64,000 bases of DNA from assembly GCF_001665605.1 (NCBI RefSeq), contig NZ_LZSV01000035.1, forward strand, positions 62,001-126,000, read 5' to 3'. Source of the stretch: Mycobacterium sp. 852014-50255_SCH5639931 (lineage in GTDB: Bacteria > Actinomycetota > Actinomycetes > Mycobacteriales > Mycobacteriaceae). The notes below the pieces were generated by a model, which saw only the letters and a list, made by a program, of their open reading frames with translations, was not told where the DNA came from and searched no databases. Within the stretch, counting starts at the first letter, position 1, and the number at the start of each line of letters is the position of its first letter. The translations under genes and the position numbers were made by a program. Positions 51,262-60,173 of the stretch are shown here, piece by piece.

Positions 51262-52821
51262 ATGAGTCGGCAGATCACGTTCGCCACGATCTTGATTGCG
51301 GCGACCACCGTGGTGGCCGGCTGCGTCCCGGGCCTGGCCGCCGACCCGCGCTTCGCCACCAACTCCGGCGCCAAACCCCAGGGTGCGGCCACCGCCAAGC
51401 CGCCCCCCAGCGGCCCGCCGCCGCTCGCCGCCCCCAAGAACGACCTGCCGTGGCACGACTGCACGTCGCGGGTGTTCGGCGACGCCGCGGTGCCGCCCGC
51501 GGCCGGGGTCCAGCTGGATTGCGCGAACTACGACGCCGACCTGGACCCGAACGGCGGCGGAACCGGCACCGTGAGCGTCGGCGTGGTCCGCGCCCGCTCG
51601 AACCAGACGCCGCGCGACGCGGGCCCACTGGTCTTCACCACAGGCTCGGACCTGCCGTCTTCGGCGCAGTTGCCGGTCTGGCTGTCCCGGGGCGGCGCCG
51701 ACGTGCTGCAGACCCACCCGATCGTCGCCGTCGACCGTCGCGGCATGGGCATGTCGAACCCGATCGACTGCCGGGACACCTCCGACCGGCAAATCATGCG
51801 CGATCAGGCGCAGTTCCAGACCGGCGACGACCCCGTCGCCAACCTGTCGGACGTCGCGAACAACGCCACCACCAGCTGCACCGACGCCATCGCGCCGGGT
51901 GCGTCCGCCTACGACAACGCCCACGCCGCCTCGGACATCGAGCGACTGCGGTCGCTGTGGGACGTGCCGGCGGTCGCGCTTGTCGGGATCGGCAATGGCG
52001 CGCAGGTGGCGCTGGCCTACGCCGCGGCGCGACCCGACAAGGTCGCCCGGCTGATACTCGACTCGCCAGTTGCGTTGGGCGCCAGCGCCGAAGCCGCCGC
52101 CGAGCAACAGGTCAAGGGCCAGCAGGCCGCGCTCGATGCATTCGCCGCCCAGTGCCTCGCGGTGAATTGCGCGCTGGGTTCCGACCCTAAGGGCGCCGTC
52201 AGCGGGATGCTGGCGGACGCCCGCGCCGGCAAGGGGCCCGCCGGGGCGTCGGTGGCCCAGCTGGCGAGCGCCATCACCGTCGCGCTTGGCTTTCCCTCGG
52301 GCGGCCGCGTCAACGCCACCACCAGCCTGGCCAACGCTCTGGCATCCGCCCGGTCCGGTGACACCAATCAGCTGACCAACCTGATCAACCACGCCGACGC
52401 CACCGAGGACTCCGACGGCCAGTTCGTCAATACCTGCAGCGACGCCGTCAACCGCCCGACCCCGGACCGCGTGCGCGAACTGGTCGTGGCGTGGGCCAAG
52501 CTGTACCCGCAGTTCGGCACCGTCGCGGCGCTCAACATGGTCAAGTGTGTGCACTGGCCCACCGGCTCGCCGCCGGCGCCGCCGAAATCGTTGAAGGTCG
52601 ACGTCCTATTGCTGGGCGTGCAGAACGACCCGATCGTCGGCACCGAAGGGGTCGCGGCGACGGCGGCCACCGTCATCAACGCCAACGCGGCCAGCAAGCG
52701 GGTGATGTGGCAAGGCATCGGACACGGCGCCAGCATCTACTCGAGCTGCGCGGTCCCCCCGCTGATCGGCTACGTCAACAGCGGCAAACTGCCCGGCACC
52801 GACACGTACTGTCCCGCCTGA
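51262..52821 (+). CDS. Alpha/beta-hydrolase-fold lipoprotein (Rv2672-like)
   Basis: A 519-residue lipoprotein. The lipobox is VVAGC after a short signal peptide, then a Pro/Ala-rich linker and a hydrolase domain. The elbow that should be G-x-S-x-G reads GIGNGAQ, so the catalytic Ser is Asn. The Asp (VQNDPIVG) and His (GIGHGASIY) positions are present. The family includes secreted mycobacterial peptidases such as CaeA. Whether this protein is catalytic is therefore doubtful. It follows ribD by 14 bases. Confidence 0.83.
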   Translation: MSRQITFATILIAATTVVAGCVPGLAADPRFATNSGAKPQGAATAKPPPSGPPPLAAPKNDLPWHDCTSRVFGDAAVPPAAGVQLDCANYDADLDPNGGGTGTVSVGVVRARSNQTPRDAGPLVFTTGSDLPSSAQLPVWLSRGGADVLQTHPIVAVDRRGMGMSNPIDCRDTSDRQIMRDQAQFQTGDDPVANLSDVANNATTSCTDAIAPGASAYDNAHAASDIERLRSLWDVPAVALVGIGNGAQVALAYAAARPDKVARLILDSPVALGASAEAAAEQQVKGQQAALDAFAAQCLAVNCALGSDPKGAVSGMLADARAGKGPAGASVAQLASAITVALGFPSGGRVNATTSLANALASARSGDTNQLTNLINHADATEDSDGQFVNTCSDAVNRPTPDRVRELVVAWAKLYPQFGTVAALNMVKCVHWPTGSPPAPPKSLKVDVLLLGVQNDPIVGTEGVAATAATVINANAASKRVMWQGIGHGASIYSSCAVPPLIGYVNSGKLPGTDTYCPA

Positions 52822-52839
52822 TTTTCCGGCCGCGCGCCG

Positions 52840-54150
52840 GTGTACGGTGCGCTGGTGACGGCAGCTGAATCGAGCCGAGCCGGCTCCCGCGATTGGATCC
52901 TGGCCGCCTTTCGTCCCCGCAGCGGCCCCCCGAGCGCGGCGACCATCGTGCGGTCGGCGTTGTGGCCCCTGGCGATTATGTCGGTGCTGCACCGCAGCAT
53001 CATCCTCACCCTCAACGGCAACATCACCGACGATTTCAAGCCGGTCTATCGGGCGGTGCTGAACTTCCGGCGCGGCTGGGACATCTACAACGAGCACTTC
53101 GACTACGTCGACCCGCACTACCTGTACCCGCCCGGCGGCACGCTGCTCATGGCGCCGTTCGGGTATCTGTCATTCACGCCGTCGCGGTATCTGTTCGTTC
53201 TGATCAACACCGTCGCGATCCTGCTGGCCTGGTACCTGCTGCTGCGGATGTTCAAATCCACCCTGTCCTCGGTGGCCGCGCCCGCCCTGCTGCTGGCCAT
53301 GTTCTGCACGGAAAGCGTCACCAGCACTCTGGTGTTCACCAACATCAACGGCTGCGTGCTGCTGGCGGAGATACTGTTCCTGCGCTGGCTGCTCGACGGC
53401 CGGGTCAGCCATCAGTGGTGGGCCGGCATCGCGATCGGGCTGACGCTGACGCTCAAACCGCTGCTCGGGCCGTTGCTCTTGCTGCCGCTGCTGAACCGCC
53501 AGTGGCGGCCGCTGGTTCCCGCGATCGTGGTGCCCGTCGTCGTCAACCTGGCCGCGTGGCCTCTGGTCAGCGATCCCATGGACTTCGTCACCAAGACGGT
53601 GCCCTACATCCTGGGCACGCGTGACTACTTCAACAGCTCGATCGAGGGCAACGGCGTCTACTTCGGCCTGCCCACGTGGCTGATCGTGTTCCTGCGGCTT
53701 CTGTTCACCGTGCTGGCGATCGGCGCGATGTGGCTGCTGTATCGCTACTACCGCACCCGCGACCCACTGTTCTGGTTCACCAGCTCGTCGGGCGTGCTGT
53801 TGCTCTGGTCGTGGCTGGTGCTGTCACTGGCCCAGGGCTACTACTCGATGATGCTGTTCCCGTTCCTGATGACCGTGGTGTTGCCCAACTCGCTGATCCG
53901 CAACTGGCCGGCATGGCTCGGTATCTACGGCTTCTTGGCGCTGGACGACTGGCTGATCTACCGGTGGATGAGGTACGGCCGCGCGTTGCACTACCTGAAG
54001 ATCACCTACGGCTGGTCGCTGCTGCTCATCGTGGTGTTCACCGTGCTGTTGTTCCGGTATCTGGACGCGAAAGCCGAGAACCGGCTGGATGAGGGCATCG
54101 ATCCGGCGTGGCTGACGCCCGGGCGCCAGCGCGCTAGCGTGGATGCATGA
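52840..54150 (+). CDS. aftC: Alpha-(1,3)-arabinofuranosyltransferase AftC
   Basis: A 436-residue integral membrane glycosyltransferase of the GT-C type (GT87). AftC adds alpha-1,3 branches in arabinogalactan and lipoarabinomannan from decaprenyl-phosphoarabinose. The catalytic acidic pair is expected in ITDDFKPVYR. About ten membrane helices follow. The start is GTG 52840 (MYGALVTAAES), as in Rv2673. It overlaps msrB through ATGA. Confidence 0.9.
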   Translation: MYGALVTAAESSRAGSRDWILAAFRPRSGPPSAATIVRSALWPLAIMSVLHRSIILTLNGNITDDFKPVYRAVLNFRRGWDIYNEHFDYVDPHYLYPPGGTLLMAPFGYLSFTPSRYLFVLINTVAILLAWYLLLRMFKSTLSSVAAPALLLAMFCTESVTSTLVFTNINGCVLLAEILFLRWLLDGRVSHQWWAGIAIGLTLTLKPLLGPLLLLPLLNRQWRPLVPAIVVPVVVNLAAWPLVSDPMDFVTKTVPYILGTRDYFNSSIEGNGVYFGLPTWLIVFLRLLFTVLAIGAMWLLYRYYRTRDPLFWFTSSSGVLLLWSWLVLSLAQGYYSMMLFPFLMTVVLPNSLIRNWPAWLGIYGFLALDDWLIYRWMRYGRALHYLKITYGWSLLLIVVFTVLLFRYLDAKAENRLDEGIDPAWLTPGRQRASVDA

Positions 54151-54554
54151 ATCCGAAGCTGCAGCTGACCGATGCCGAGTGGCGCCAGAAGCTCACGCCC
54201 GAAGAGTTTCACGTGTTGCGCCAAGCCGGCACCGAGCGGCCCTTCACCGGTGAGTACACCGACACCAAGACCGAAGGCGTCTACCAGTGCCGCGCCTGCG
54301 GGGCCGAATTGTTCCGCAGCACAGAGAAGTTCGAGTCGCACTGCGGCTGGCCGTCGTTCTTCGACCCGGCGAACTCCGATGCGGTGATCCTGCGGCCCGA
54401 CCACTCGATGGGCACGACGCGCACAGAGGTGCTGTGCGCGAACTGCCACAGCCACCTGGGCCACGTCTTCGCCGGCGAGGGCTACCCCACCCCGACCGAT
54501 CAGCGCTACTGCATCAATTCCATCTCGCTGCGCCTGGTGCCTAAGGGGGCGTAG
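54147..54554 (+). CDS. msrB: Peptide methionine-R-sulfoxide reductase MsrB
   Basis: A 135-residue MsrB. It has two C-x-x-C zinc sites (YQCRACGAELF and LCANCHSHLGH), the HCGWPSFFDP motif and the catalytic Cys in RYCINSISLRL. It reduces methionine-R-sulfoxide in proteins. It starts inside the aftC stop (ATGA). Confidence 0.95.
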   Translation: MNPKLQLTDAEWRQKLTPEEFHVLRQAGTERPFTGEYTDTKTEGVYQCRACGAELFRSTEKFESHCGWPSFFDPANSDAVILRPDHSMGTTRTEVLCANCHSHLGHVFAGEGYPTPTDQRYCINSISLRLVPKGA

Positions 54555-54602
54555 TCGGCTTTCAGGCCCGGCTTTCTTGGCGACGTTTATTGTGTCGCGG
54601 GA

Positions 54603-54620
54603 GCGGCCGCAAGGGGCCGC
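54603..54620. terminator. Candidate terminator stem between convergent genes
   Basis: GCGGCC and GGCCGC flank a six-base loop in the 82-base gap between msrB and the convergent methyltransferase gene. The stem is short and GC-rich. Confidence 0.45.
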
Positions 54621-54636
54621 GCGAGACGGCGCGAAC

Positions 54637-55344
54637 TCAGTCCACCCGGGTGGCGTGCACTTCCCAGAACGGGGCGTGCACCCGGCCGTGCACCAGCCAC
54701 GGTTCCATCAAGCGGAATTGTTCCAGCAGTTCCTCGACCTGATCGGCCACGTCGGGATTGCGCGCGGCCATCATCTCGATCTGCTCGACGCTCATGTTGA
54801 CCAGGTAGGTCGTCGGGCCGAGGTAGGTGATCTCCCAGCCGCCGAGGGGAAGCACGTCGCGAAAAGCCTTATCGGACAACGTCCGCAGCATCTTGAATCC
54901 GTTGACGTTGTGCTCGCCGAACTCGAACATGTACAGCCGCGCACCGGGCTTGGTGGCTCGGTGCAGCGCTTGCACGTAGGACCTCTGTAGCTCGGGATCG
55001 GTGCTGAAGGTGTGGTAGAAGGCGCAGTCGACGACGGTGTCGAAACGGCCTTCCATGCCCTCGAGCTTGGTGGCGTCGGCCAGCTCGAAGTTGACCGAGA
55101 CCCCTGCCCTGCGGGCGTTTTCGCGGGCCCGCTCCAGGGCGGCTTCCGACCCGTCGATGCCGGTGGCCGCGTACCCCTTCGACGCGTAGTAGATCGCGTG
55201 GTGGCCCGGCCCGGTGCCCGGGTCGAGCACCTCACCTTTGATCGCGCCCAGAGCGACCAGTCGCTGAACCACCGGCTGCGGGCCGCCGATGTCCCACGGC
55301 GTGGCGGCCGGCAGTCCGTGGGACGTCCGCTCGTCGCGGTACAT
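54637..55344 (-). CDS. SAM-dependent methyltransferase (Rv2675c-like)
   Basis: A 235-residue class I methyltransferase. Motif I is VLDPGTGPGHHAIYYASKGY with acidic residue in GIDGSEAALE (motif II), motif post-II is FELADATKLE, and motif IV is DTVVDCAFYHTF. It follows hemQ on the same strand (37-base gap) and is the last gene of the heme operon transcript. The substrate is unknown. Confidence 0.85.
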   Translation of the reverse strand: MYRDERTSHGLPAATPWDIGGPQPVVQRLVALGAIKGEVLDPGTGPGHHAIYYASKGYAATGIDGSEAALERARENARRAGVSVNFELADATKLEGMEGRFDTVVDCAFYHTFSTDPELQRSYVQALHRATKPGARLYMFEFGEHNVNGFKMLRTLSDKAFRDVLPLGGWEITYLGPTTYLVNMSVEQIEMMAARNPDVADQVEELLEQFRLMEPWLVHGRVHAPFWEVHATRVD

Positions 55345-55381
55345 CTCCTCGAAACGGGCCGGGTCGGTGACGTCGGGTGGC

Positions 55382-56077
55382 TCATGGCAGCGCGTTCACC
55401 AACTGCTCGACCGGCACGCGCGGGCCGGTGAAGAACGGCGTCTCCTCGCGGGTGTGCCGGCGGGCGTCGGTGGCGCGCAGCTCGCGCATCAAGTCGACGA
55501 TGCGGTGCAGTTCGGGGGCCTCGAAGGCCAGGATCCATTCGTAGTCACCGAGCGCGAACGCCGGCACCGTGTTGGCGCGGACGTCCTTGTACTCGCGGGC
55601 GGCCATGCCGTGTTCGGCGAGCATGCGGCGCCGCTCCTCGTCGGGTAATAGGTACCACTCGTAGGACCGCACGAACGGATACACGCAGATGTAGTTGCCG
55701 GGCTCCTCGCCGGCCAAGAACGCCGGGATGTGACTCTTGTTGAACTCGGCCGGCCGGTGCAGCGCCACGCTGCTCCATACCGGCGAACAGGCCCGTCCCA
55801 GCGCGGTGGTGCGCCGGAAGTCGGCGTAGGTGGCCTGCAGCGCCTCGATGGTTTCGGCGTGGGTCCAGATCATGAAGTCGGCGTCGGCCCGCAGGCCCGC
55901 CACGTCGTAGAGTCCGCGCACCACGACGCCGCGCTCCTCCTGCTGCTTGAAAAACCGCGACGCGTCATCGATGACGGCATCGCGCTCTTCTCCGAGCTCG
56001 CCCGGCCGCACGGAGAAGACCGAGAACATCAGGTAGCGGATCGTCGCGTTGAGGGTTTCGTAGTCGAGCTTGGCCAT
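55382..56077 (-). CDS. hemQ: Coproheme decarboxylase HemQ (chlorite-dismutase family, Rv2676c-like)
   Basis: A 231-residue chlorite-dismutase-fold protein. The proximal ligand-bearing region is YPFVRSYEWYLLPDEERRRMLAEHG. In Gram-positive and actinobacterial heme synthesis HemQ (ChdC) decarboxylates coproheme to heme b. ATG 56077 stands five bases from the hemY stop, so the two are co-translated. It is the third heme gene of this operon. Confidence 0.9.
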   Translation of the reverse strand: MAKLDYETLNATIRYLMFSVFSVRPGELGEERDAVIDDASRFFKQQEERGVVVRGLYDVAGLRADADFMIWTHAETIEALQATYADFRRTTALGRACSPVWSSVALHRPAEFNKSHIPAFLAGEEPGNYICVYPFVRSYEWYLLPDEERRRMLAEHGMAAREYKDVRANTVPAFALGDYEWILAFEAPELHRIVDLMRELRATDARRHTREETPFFTGPRVPVEQLVNALP

Positions 56078-56082
56078 GGAAC

Positions 56083-57435
56083 CTATCGTGCCACTTCCAC
56101 ATCGAGGGCCTCGATCGCGCGGCCGGCCGCCCCGATGCATGCGGGCACGCCGATGCCGTCGAGGTAGCTGCCGGCCACGGCGAGCGTCGGCGGCAGGCCC
56201 GCGCGGATCTCGGCCGCCAGTTCGGCGTGGCCGGGCCCGTACTGCGGCATGGCCTCGATCCAGCGCTGCACGCGGGCATCGACCGGGTCGACGGCCAGGT
56301 CGAACACGTCGACCAGGTCGCTCAGCGCCCAGCCCAGCAGTTCGTCGTCCGAGACGCTGACAGCCACGTCGTCGCCGCAACGACCGAACGACAGCCTGAG
56401 CAGCTGGGTGTCCCCGCGGGCGCCCCATTTACGCGACGAGAGCGTAATCGCCTTGCTCCGCAACGGCTCTCCGGTGGCCACCAGCACGCCGGAACACTGC
56501 GGGAACGGCGTGTCGCCCGGCACCGCGAGCGCGACAACCACCGACGACGCGCTGGTGATCCGGCCGGCGGCGGCGGCGCTGCTCGGGGCGACATCGGCGA
56601 CCAGGCGCGCCACCCGCGGGGCCGGGACGGCCAGGATCACCGCGTCGGCGTGCCATCGGGCGCCGGTGTCATCCAGCAGCGACCACCCCGGTCCGGCCGG
56701 TTCGAGCCGTTGCACCGCGGCCCGGACCCGGTGCGGCCGGCCGCGCTCGACGAGCGCGTCGAGCAGCACCTGGTACCCGCCGTCCAGCGCCCCGAACACG
56801 GGTGCGCCGGTCGCCGGCGGCAGCGCCTGGCGAACAGCGTCCGTCAGGCTGGTGGCCCCGCGGTCCAAGGCCGCCGCGACGCCGGGGGCCGCCGCGCGCA
56901 GCCCGATCGTGGCCGCCGAACCGGCGTACACCCCGCTCAGCAGCGGATCCACCGACCGCGCCACCACCTGCTCGCCGAACCGCTCACCCACCAGTTCGGC
57001 CGTCGCGGGATCGCTGCCGGGTCGCCAGTCGAGCGGGCGGCCGGGTTCCGCTTCGATGCCCGCCACGGTCGCCTCGTCGACCAACCCCGCCACGGAGGCG
57101 GCCGACGACGGAATCCCGACCACCGTGCCGGTGGGCAACGGGTGCAGCGTCTGCTGGCTGTAGATCAACGGCCGGGCGCCGGTGGACACCAGTTGGCGCC
57201 CCGACAGGCCCAGCTCGGCCAGCAGCGCGGGCATCTCGGGCCGGCGGAGGATGAACGCCTCGGCACCCAGGTCCATGGTCTGCCCGCCGACCCGCTCGGT
57301 GCGCAAGATCCCGCCCAGCCGGTCGCCGGGATCGAACACGGTGATGGCCGCGTCGTCGCCCACCGCCGCGCGCAGCCGATATGCCGCCGTCAGGCCCGAA
57401 ATACCGCCTCCGACAACACAATACGAAGGCGTCAT
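56083..57435 (-). CDS. hemY: Coproporphyrinogen/protoporphyrinogen oxidase HemY (Rv2677c-like)
   Basis: A 450-residue FAD enzyme. The dinucleotide motif is YCVVGGGISGLTAAYRL, then GGILRTERVGGQTMDLGAEAFI. The C-terminal FAD-binding part is LAVAGSYLDGIGVPACIGAA. In the coproporphyrin-dependent route it oxidises coproporphyrinogen III. ATG 57435 overlaps the hemE stop (ATGA). The open frame extends far upstream, but that is antisense shadow of hemE. Confidence 0.92.
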   Translation of the reverse strand: MTPSYCVVGGGISGLTAAYRLRAAVGDDAAITVFDPGDRLGGILRTERVGGQTMDLGAEAFILRRPEMPALLAELGLSGRQLVSTGARPLIYSQQTLHPLPTGTVVGIPSSAASVAGLVDEATVAGIEAEPGRPLDWRPGSDPATAELVGERFGEQVVARSVDPLLSGVYAGSAATIGLRAAAPGVAAALDRGATSLTDAVRQALPPATGAPVFGALDGGYQVLLDALVERGRPHRVRAAVQRLEPAGPGWSLLDDTGARWHADAVILAVPAPRVARLVADVAPSSAAAAGRITSASSVVVALAVPGDTPFPQCSGVLVATGEPLRSKAITLSSRKWGARGDTQLLRLSFGRCGDDVAVSVSDDELLGWALSDLVDVFDLAVDPVDARVQRWIEAMPQYGPGHAELAAEIRAGLPPTLAVAGSYLDGIGVPACIGAAGRAIEALDVEVAR

Positions 57436-58493
57436 AGGGAGTGGACCAGTGACACCAGATCGGTCAGCACACCGGGGTCGGTCTCGGGCAGCACACCGTG
57501 GCCGAGGTTGAAGACGTGACCGGTCACGCCCGCGTCGACGGCGCGGCGCCCATCGTCGACCACGGCCCGGGCGGCGCGTTCGACGGCGGGCCATCCCGCC
57601 AGCAGCACCACCGGATCGAGGTTGCCCTGCAGCGCGGTACCCGCCGCGACCCGGGTGGCCGCGTCGGTGAGCGAGGTTCGCCAGTCCACGCCCACCACCG
57701 TGGCTGTGGCTGGTTTCAAGACGGTGGACATGGCCCCCAGCAGTTCGGCGGTGCCGACCCCGAAGTGCGTCATCGGCACGCCGTACTCGGCCAGCGCGCC
57801 GAACACCCGGGCGCTGTGCGGTTGCACGTAGGTGCGGTAGTCGGCGAGCGACAGCGCGCCCGCCCACGAGTCGAACACCTGTATGGCGTCCACGCCGGCC
57901 TCCAGCTGCGCCCGCAGGAAGCCCACGGTGATGTCGGTCAGCTTTTCCATCAGCGCATGCCAGCTGTCCGGTTCGGCCAGCATCATCGCCTTGGTGCGGG
58001 CGTGGTGGCGGCTGGGGCCGCCCTCGATCAGATAGGACGCCAGGGTGAACGGGGCACCCGCGAACCCGATCAGCGGGACGCTGCCGAGCGCGGCCACCAG
58101 CAGCGTCACCGCGTCGCACACCGGCTGAATCCGTTGCCGGTCAAGGGGTTTCATCGCATCGACGTCGGCCGTGGTGCGCACCGGCGACGCGATCACCGGC
58201 CCGACACCCGCGACGATGTCCAGGTCGACGCCCGCGCCGAGCAGCGGCACCACGATGTCGGAGAACAATATCGCCGCGTCGACGTCGTGCCGGCGCACCG
58301 GCTGCAGGGTGATCTCGCAGACCAGCTCGGCGTCAAAGCAGGCCGACAACATGTCGGTCTGGGCCCGCAGCGCCCGGTATTCGGGCAGCGAACGACCCGC
58401 CTGCCGCATGAACCACACCGGGATCCGGCCGGGTTTGCCACCGGTGACGGCGGCCAGATACGGCGACTCGGGGAGGTCGCGGCGAGTACTCAT
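57432..58493 (-). CDS. hemE: Uroporphyrinogen decarboxylase HemE (Rv2678c-like)
   Basis: A 353-residue UroD. The signature PVWFMRQAGRSLPEYR has the substrate-binding Arg pair, and GFAGAPFTLASYLIEGG is the second. It removes four carboxyl groups from uroporphyrinogen III. ATG 58493 is preferred to 58511. It is first in hemE-hemY-hemQ-methyltransferase and diverges from echA15. Confidence 0.95.
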   Translation of the reverse strand: MSTRRDLPESPYLAAVTGGKPGRIPVWFMRQAGRSLPEYRALRAQTDMLSACFDAELVCEITLQPVRRHDVDAAILFSDIVVPLLGAGVDLDIVAGVGPVIASPVRTTADVDAMKPLDRQRIQPVCDAVTLLVAALGSVPLIGFAGAPFTLASYLIEGGPSRHHARTKAMMLAEPDSWHALMEKLTDITVGFLRAQLEAGVDAIQVFDSWAGALSLADYRTYVQPHSARVFGALAEYGVPMTHFGVGTAELLGAMSTVLKPATATVVGVDWRTSLTDAATRVAAGTALQGNLDPVVLLAGWPAVERAARAVVDDGRRAVDAGVTGHVFNLGHGVLPETDPGVLTDLVSLVHSL

Positions 58494-58540
58494 TGTCCTC
58501 AATGCTGCCACGAGGGTGCTGCTGCGTAATATCGACGACC

Positions 58541-59362
58541 GTGCCAGTCAGCCACCCGCCCGTGAATTACGACGAGTTCCCCAGCCTGCGCTGCGAGGTC
58601 GGCGACAACGGCATCCTGACGCTGGTTCTCGACGCCCCCGGCCTCAATTCGGTCGGGCCGCAGATGCACCGGGACCTCGCCGACATCTGGCCGGCGATCG
58701 CCCGCGACCGCGACGTGCGCGTCGTGCTGGTCCGCGGCGAGGGCAAGGCATTCTCCTCCGGCGGCAGCTTCGACCTGATCGCCGAAACCATCGGCGACTA
58801 CGAGGGCCGGATGCGCATCATGCGGGAGGCCCGCGATCTGGTGCTCAACATGGTCAACTTCGACAAGCCCGTCGTCTCGGCGATCCGGGGCCCGGCCGTC
58901 GGCGCGGGCCTGGTGGTGGCCCTGCTCGCCGACGTCTCGGTGGCGGGCCGCACCGCGAAACTCATCGACGGGCACACCAAGCTTGGCGTGGCCGCGGGCG
59001 ACCACGCCGCGATCTGCTGGCCGCTGCTGGTCGGCATGGCCAAAGCCAAGTACTACCTGCTCACCTGCGAGACGCTGCTCGGCGAGGAAGCCGAGCGCAT
59101 CGGCCTGGTGTCCACCTGCGTCGACGACGATGAGGTGCTGTCCACGGCGACGCGGATCGCCGAGGATCTGGCCCGCGGCGCGCAGAACGCCATCCGGTGG
59201 ACCAAGCACAGCCTCAACTCCTGGTACCGCATGTTCGCGCCCACCTTCGAGACCTCGCTCGGCCTGGAATTCCTCAGCTTCAGCGGCCCCGACGTGCAGG
59301 AAGGGCTGGCGGCGCACCGCGAGAAGCGGCCGACCCGATTTACCGGCGGAAATGGCTCCTGA
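58541..59362 (+). CDS. echA15: Enoyl-CoA hydratase/isomerase EchA15 (Rv2679-like)
   Basis: A 273-residue crotonase-fold protein. The oxyanion segments are GEGKAFSSGGSF and GPAVGAGLVVALLADVSVAG. GTG 58541 begins MPVSHPPVNYDEFPSL. The late Glu expected in classical hydratases is in DGHTKLGVAAGDHAAICWPLL-like sequence, where D replaces E, so the reaction is open. It diverges from hemE. Confidence 0.88.
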   Translation: MPVSHPPVNYDEFPSLRCEVGDNGILTLVLDAPGLNSVGPQMHRDLADIWPAIARDRDVRVVLVRGEGKAFSSGGSFDLIAETIGDYEGRMRIMREARDLVLNMVNFDKPVVSAIRGPAVGAGLVVALLADVSVAGRTAKLIDGHTKLGVAAGDHAAICWPLLVGMAKAKYYLLTCETLLGEEAERIGLVSTCVDDDEVLSTATRIAEDLARGAQNAIRWTKHSLNSWYRMFAPTFETSLGLEFLSFSGPDVQEGLAAHREKRPTRFTGGNGS

Positions 59363-59459
59363 GCAGGGGCGATACCGGCCGACGAGGTCGGGTAACGGGT
59401 TGGTAGCGGTCGGCGCGCCTGATTCCGCGTGTCGGCTGATAGGTCTACCGTCGGACCCT

Positions 59460-59562
59460 GTGACCCGCGCCGCGACGACGCAGTGGGGGCACCTCCCGCA
59501 TGCGGGGGACGGCAGCGATGCGGAGGAGCGGCGCAAATGACCCGGGCCGCGACGACGCAGAG
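59460..59562 (+). repeat. Direct repeat around the start of the DUF3000 gene
   Basis: TGACCCGCGCCGCGACGACG at 59461 recurs as TGACCCGGGCCGCGACGACG at 59538, offset 77 bases, with the GCAG that follows also shared. It duplicates a start-codon context (GTG and ATG) out of frame. A third start-like copy, GCCAAGTGACCTCAG, lies at 59587. Confidence 0.6.
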
Positions 59563-60172
59563 TGGCCCGGATGAACAGGAGCGGCGCCAAGTGACCTCAG
59601 CTGAACCGGAGCCATTCCGCGAGGCGGTAGCGGCGATGAACGGCGTCACCGTCCGACCGGAAATCGAGCTAGGCCCCATCCGCCCGCCGCAACGCCTGGC
59701 GCCCTACAGCTACGCGCTGGGGGCCGAGGTCAAGCATCCCGACCGCGAAATCGTCCCCGAGCGATCCGACGGCGACGCCTTCGGCCGCCTGATCCTGCTG
59801 TACGACCCGGAAGGCGCCGACGCGTGGGACGGCACCATCCGCCTGGTCGCCTACATCCAGGCCGACCTCGATCCCAGCGAGGCCGTCGACCCCCTGCTGC
59901 CGGAGGTGGCGTGGAGTTGGCTGGTCGACGCGCTGGAGTCCCGGATGGAGCAGGTCACCGCCCTCGGCGGCACGGTCACCGCCACCACCTCGGTGCGCTA
60001 CGGCGACATTTCGGGGCCGCCGCGCGCCCACCAGTTGGAGCTGCGGGCGTCGTGGACGGCGACCACGCCGCAAGTCGGCGCCCATGTCGAGGCCTTCTGC
60101 GAGGTACTGGAACACGCGGCGGGTCTCCCGCCGACGGGCGTCACCGATCTGAGTTCGCGGTCACGCGCCTGA
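59537..60172 (+). CDS. DUF3000-family protein (Rv2680-like)
   Basis: A 211-residue conserved actinobacterial protein. Core sequence is APYSYALGAEV ... GDAFGRLILLYDPEGADAWDGTIRLVAYIQADLDPSEA ... PEVAWSWLVDALE. It sits directly before the ribonuclease D gene with one base between them, as in M. tuberculosis. GTG 59591 is an alternative start after CAGGAG. The function is unknown. Confidence 0.85.
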   Translation: MTRAATTQSGPDEQERRQVTSAEPEPFREAVAAMNGVTVRPEIELGPIRPPQRLAPYSYALGAEVKHPDREIVPERSDGDAFGRLILLYDPEGADAWDGTIRLVAYIQADLDPSEAVDPLLPEVAWSWLVDALESRMEQVTALGGTVTATTSVRYGDISGPPRAHQLELRASWTATTPQVGAHVEAFCEVLEHAAGLPPTGVTDLSSRSRA

Positions 60173-60173
60173 C

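Noticed and set aside
57436..58119. Upstream extension of hemY to 678 codons
   Set aside because: The extra part overlaps hemE in another frame with Arg-rich sequence. The ATG at 57435 overlaps the hemE stop and begins the FAD-binding motif.
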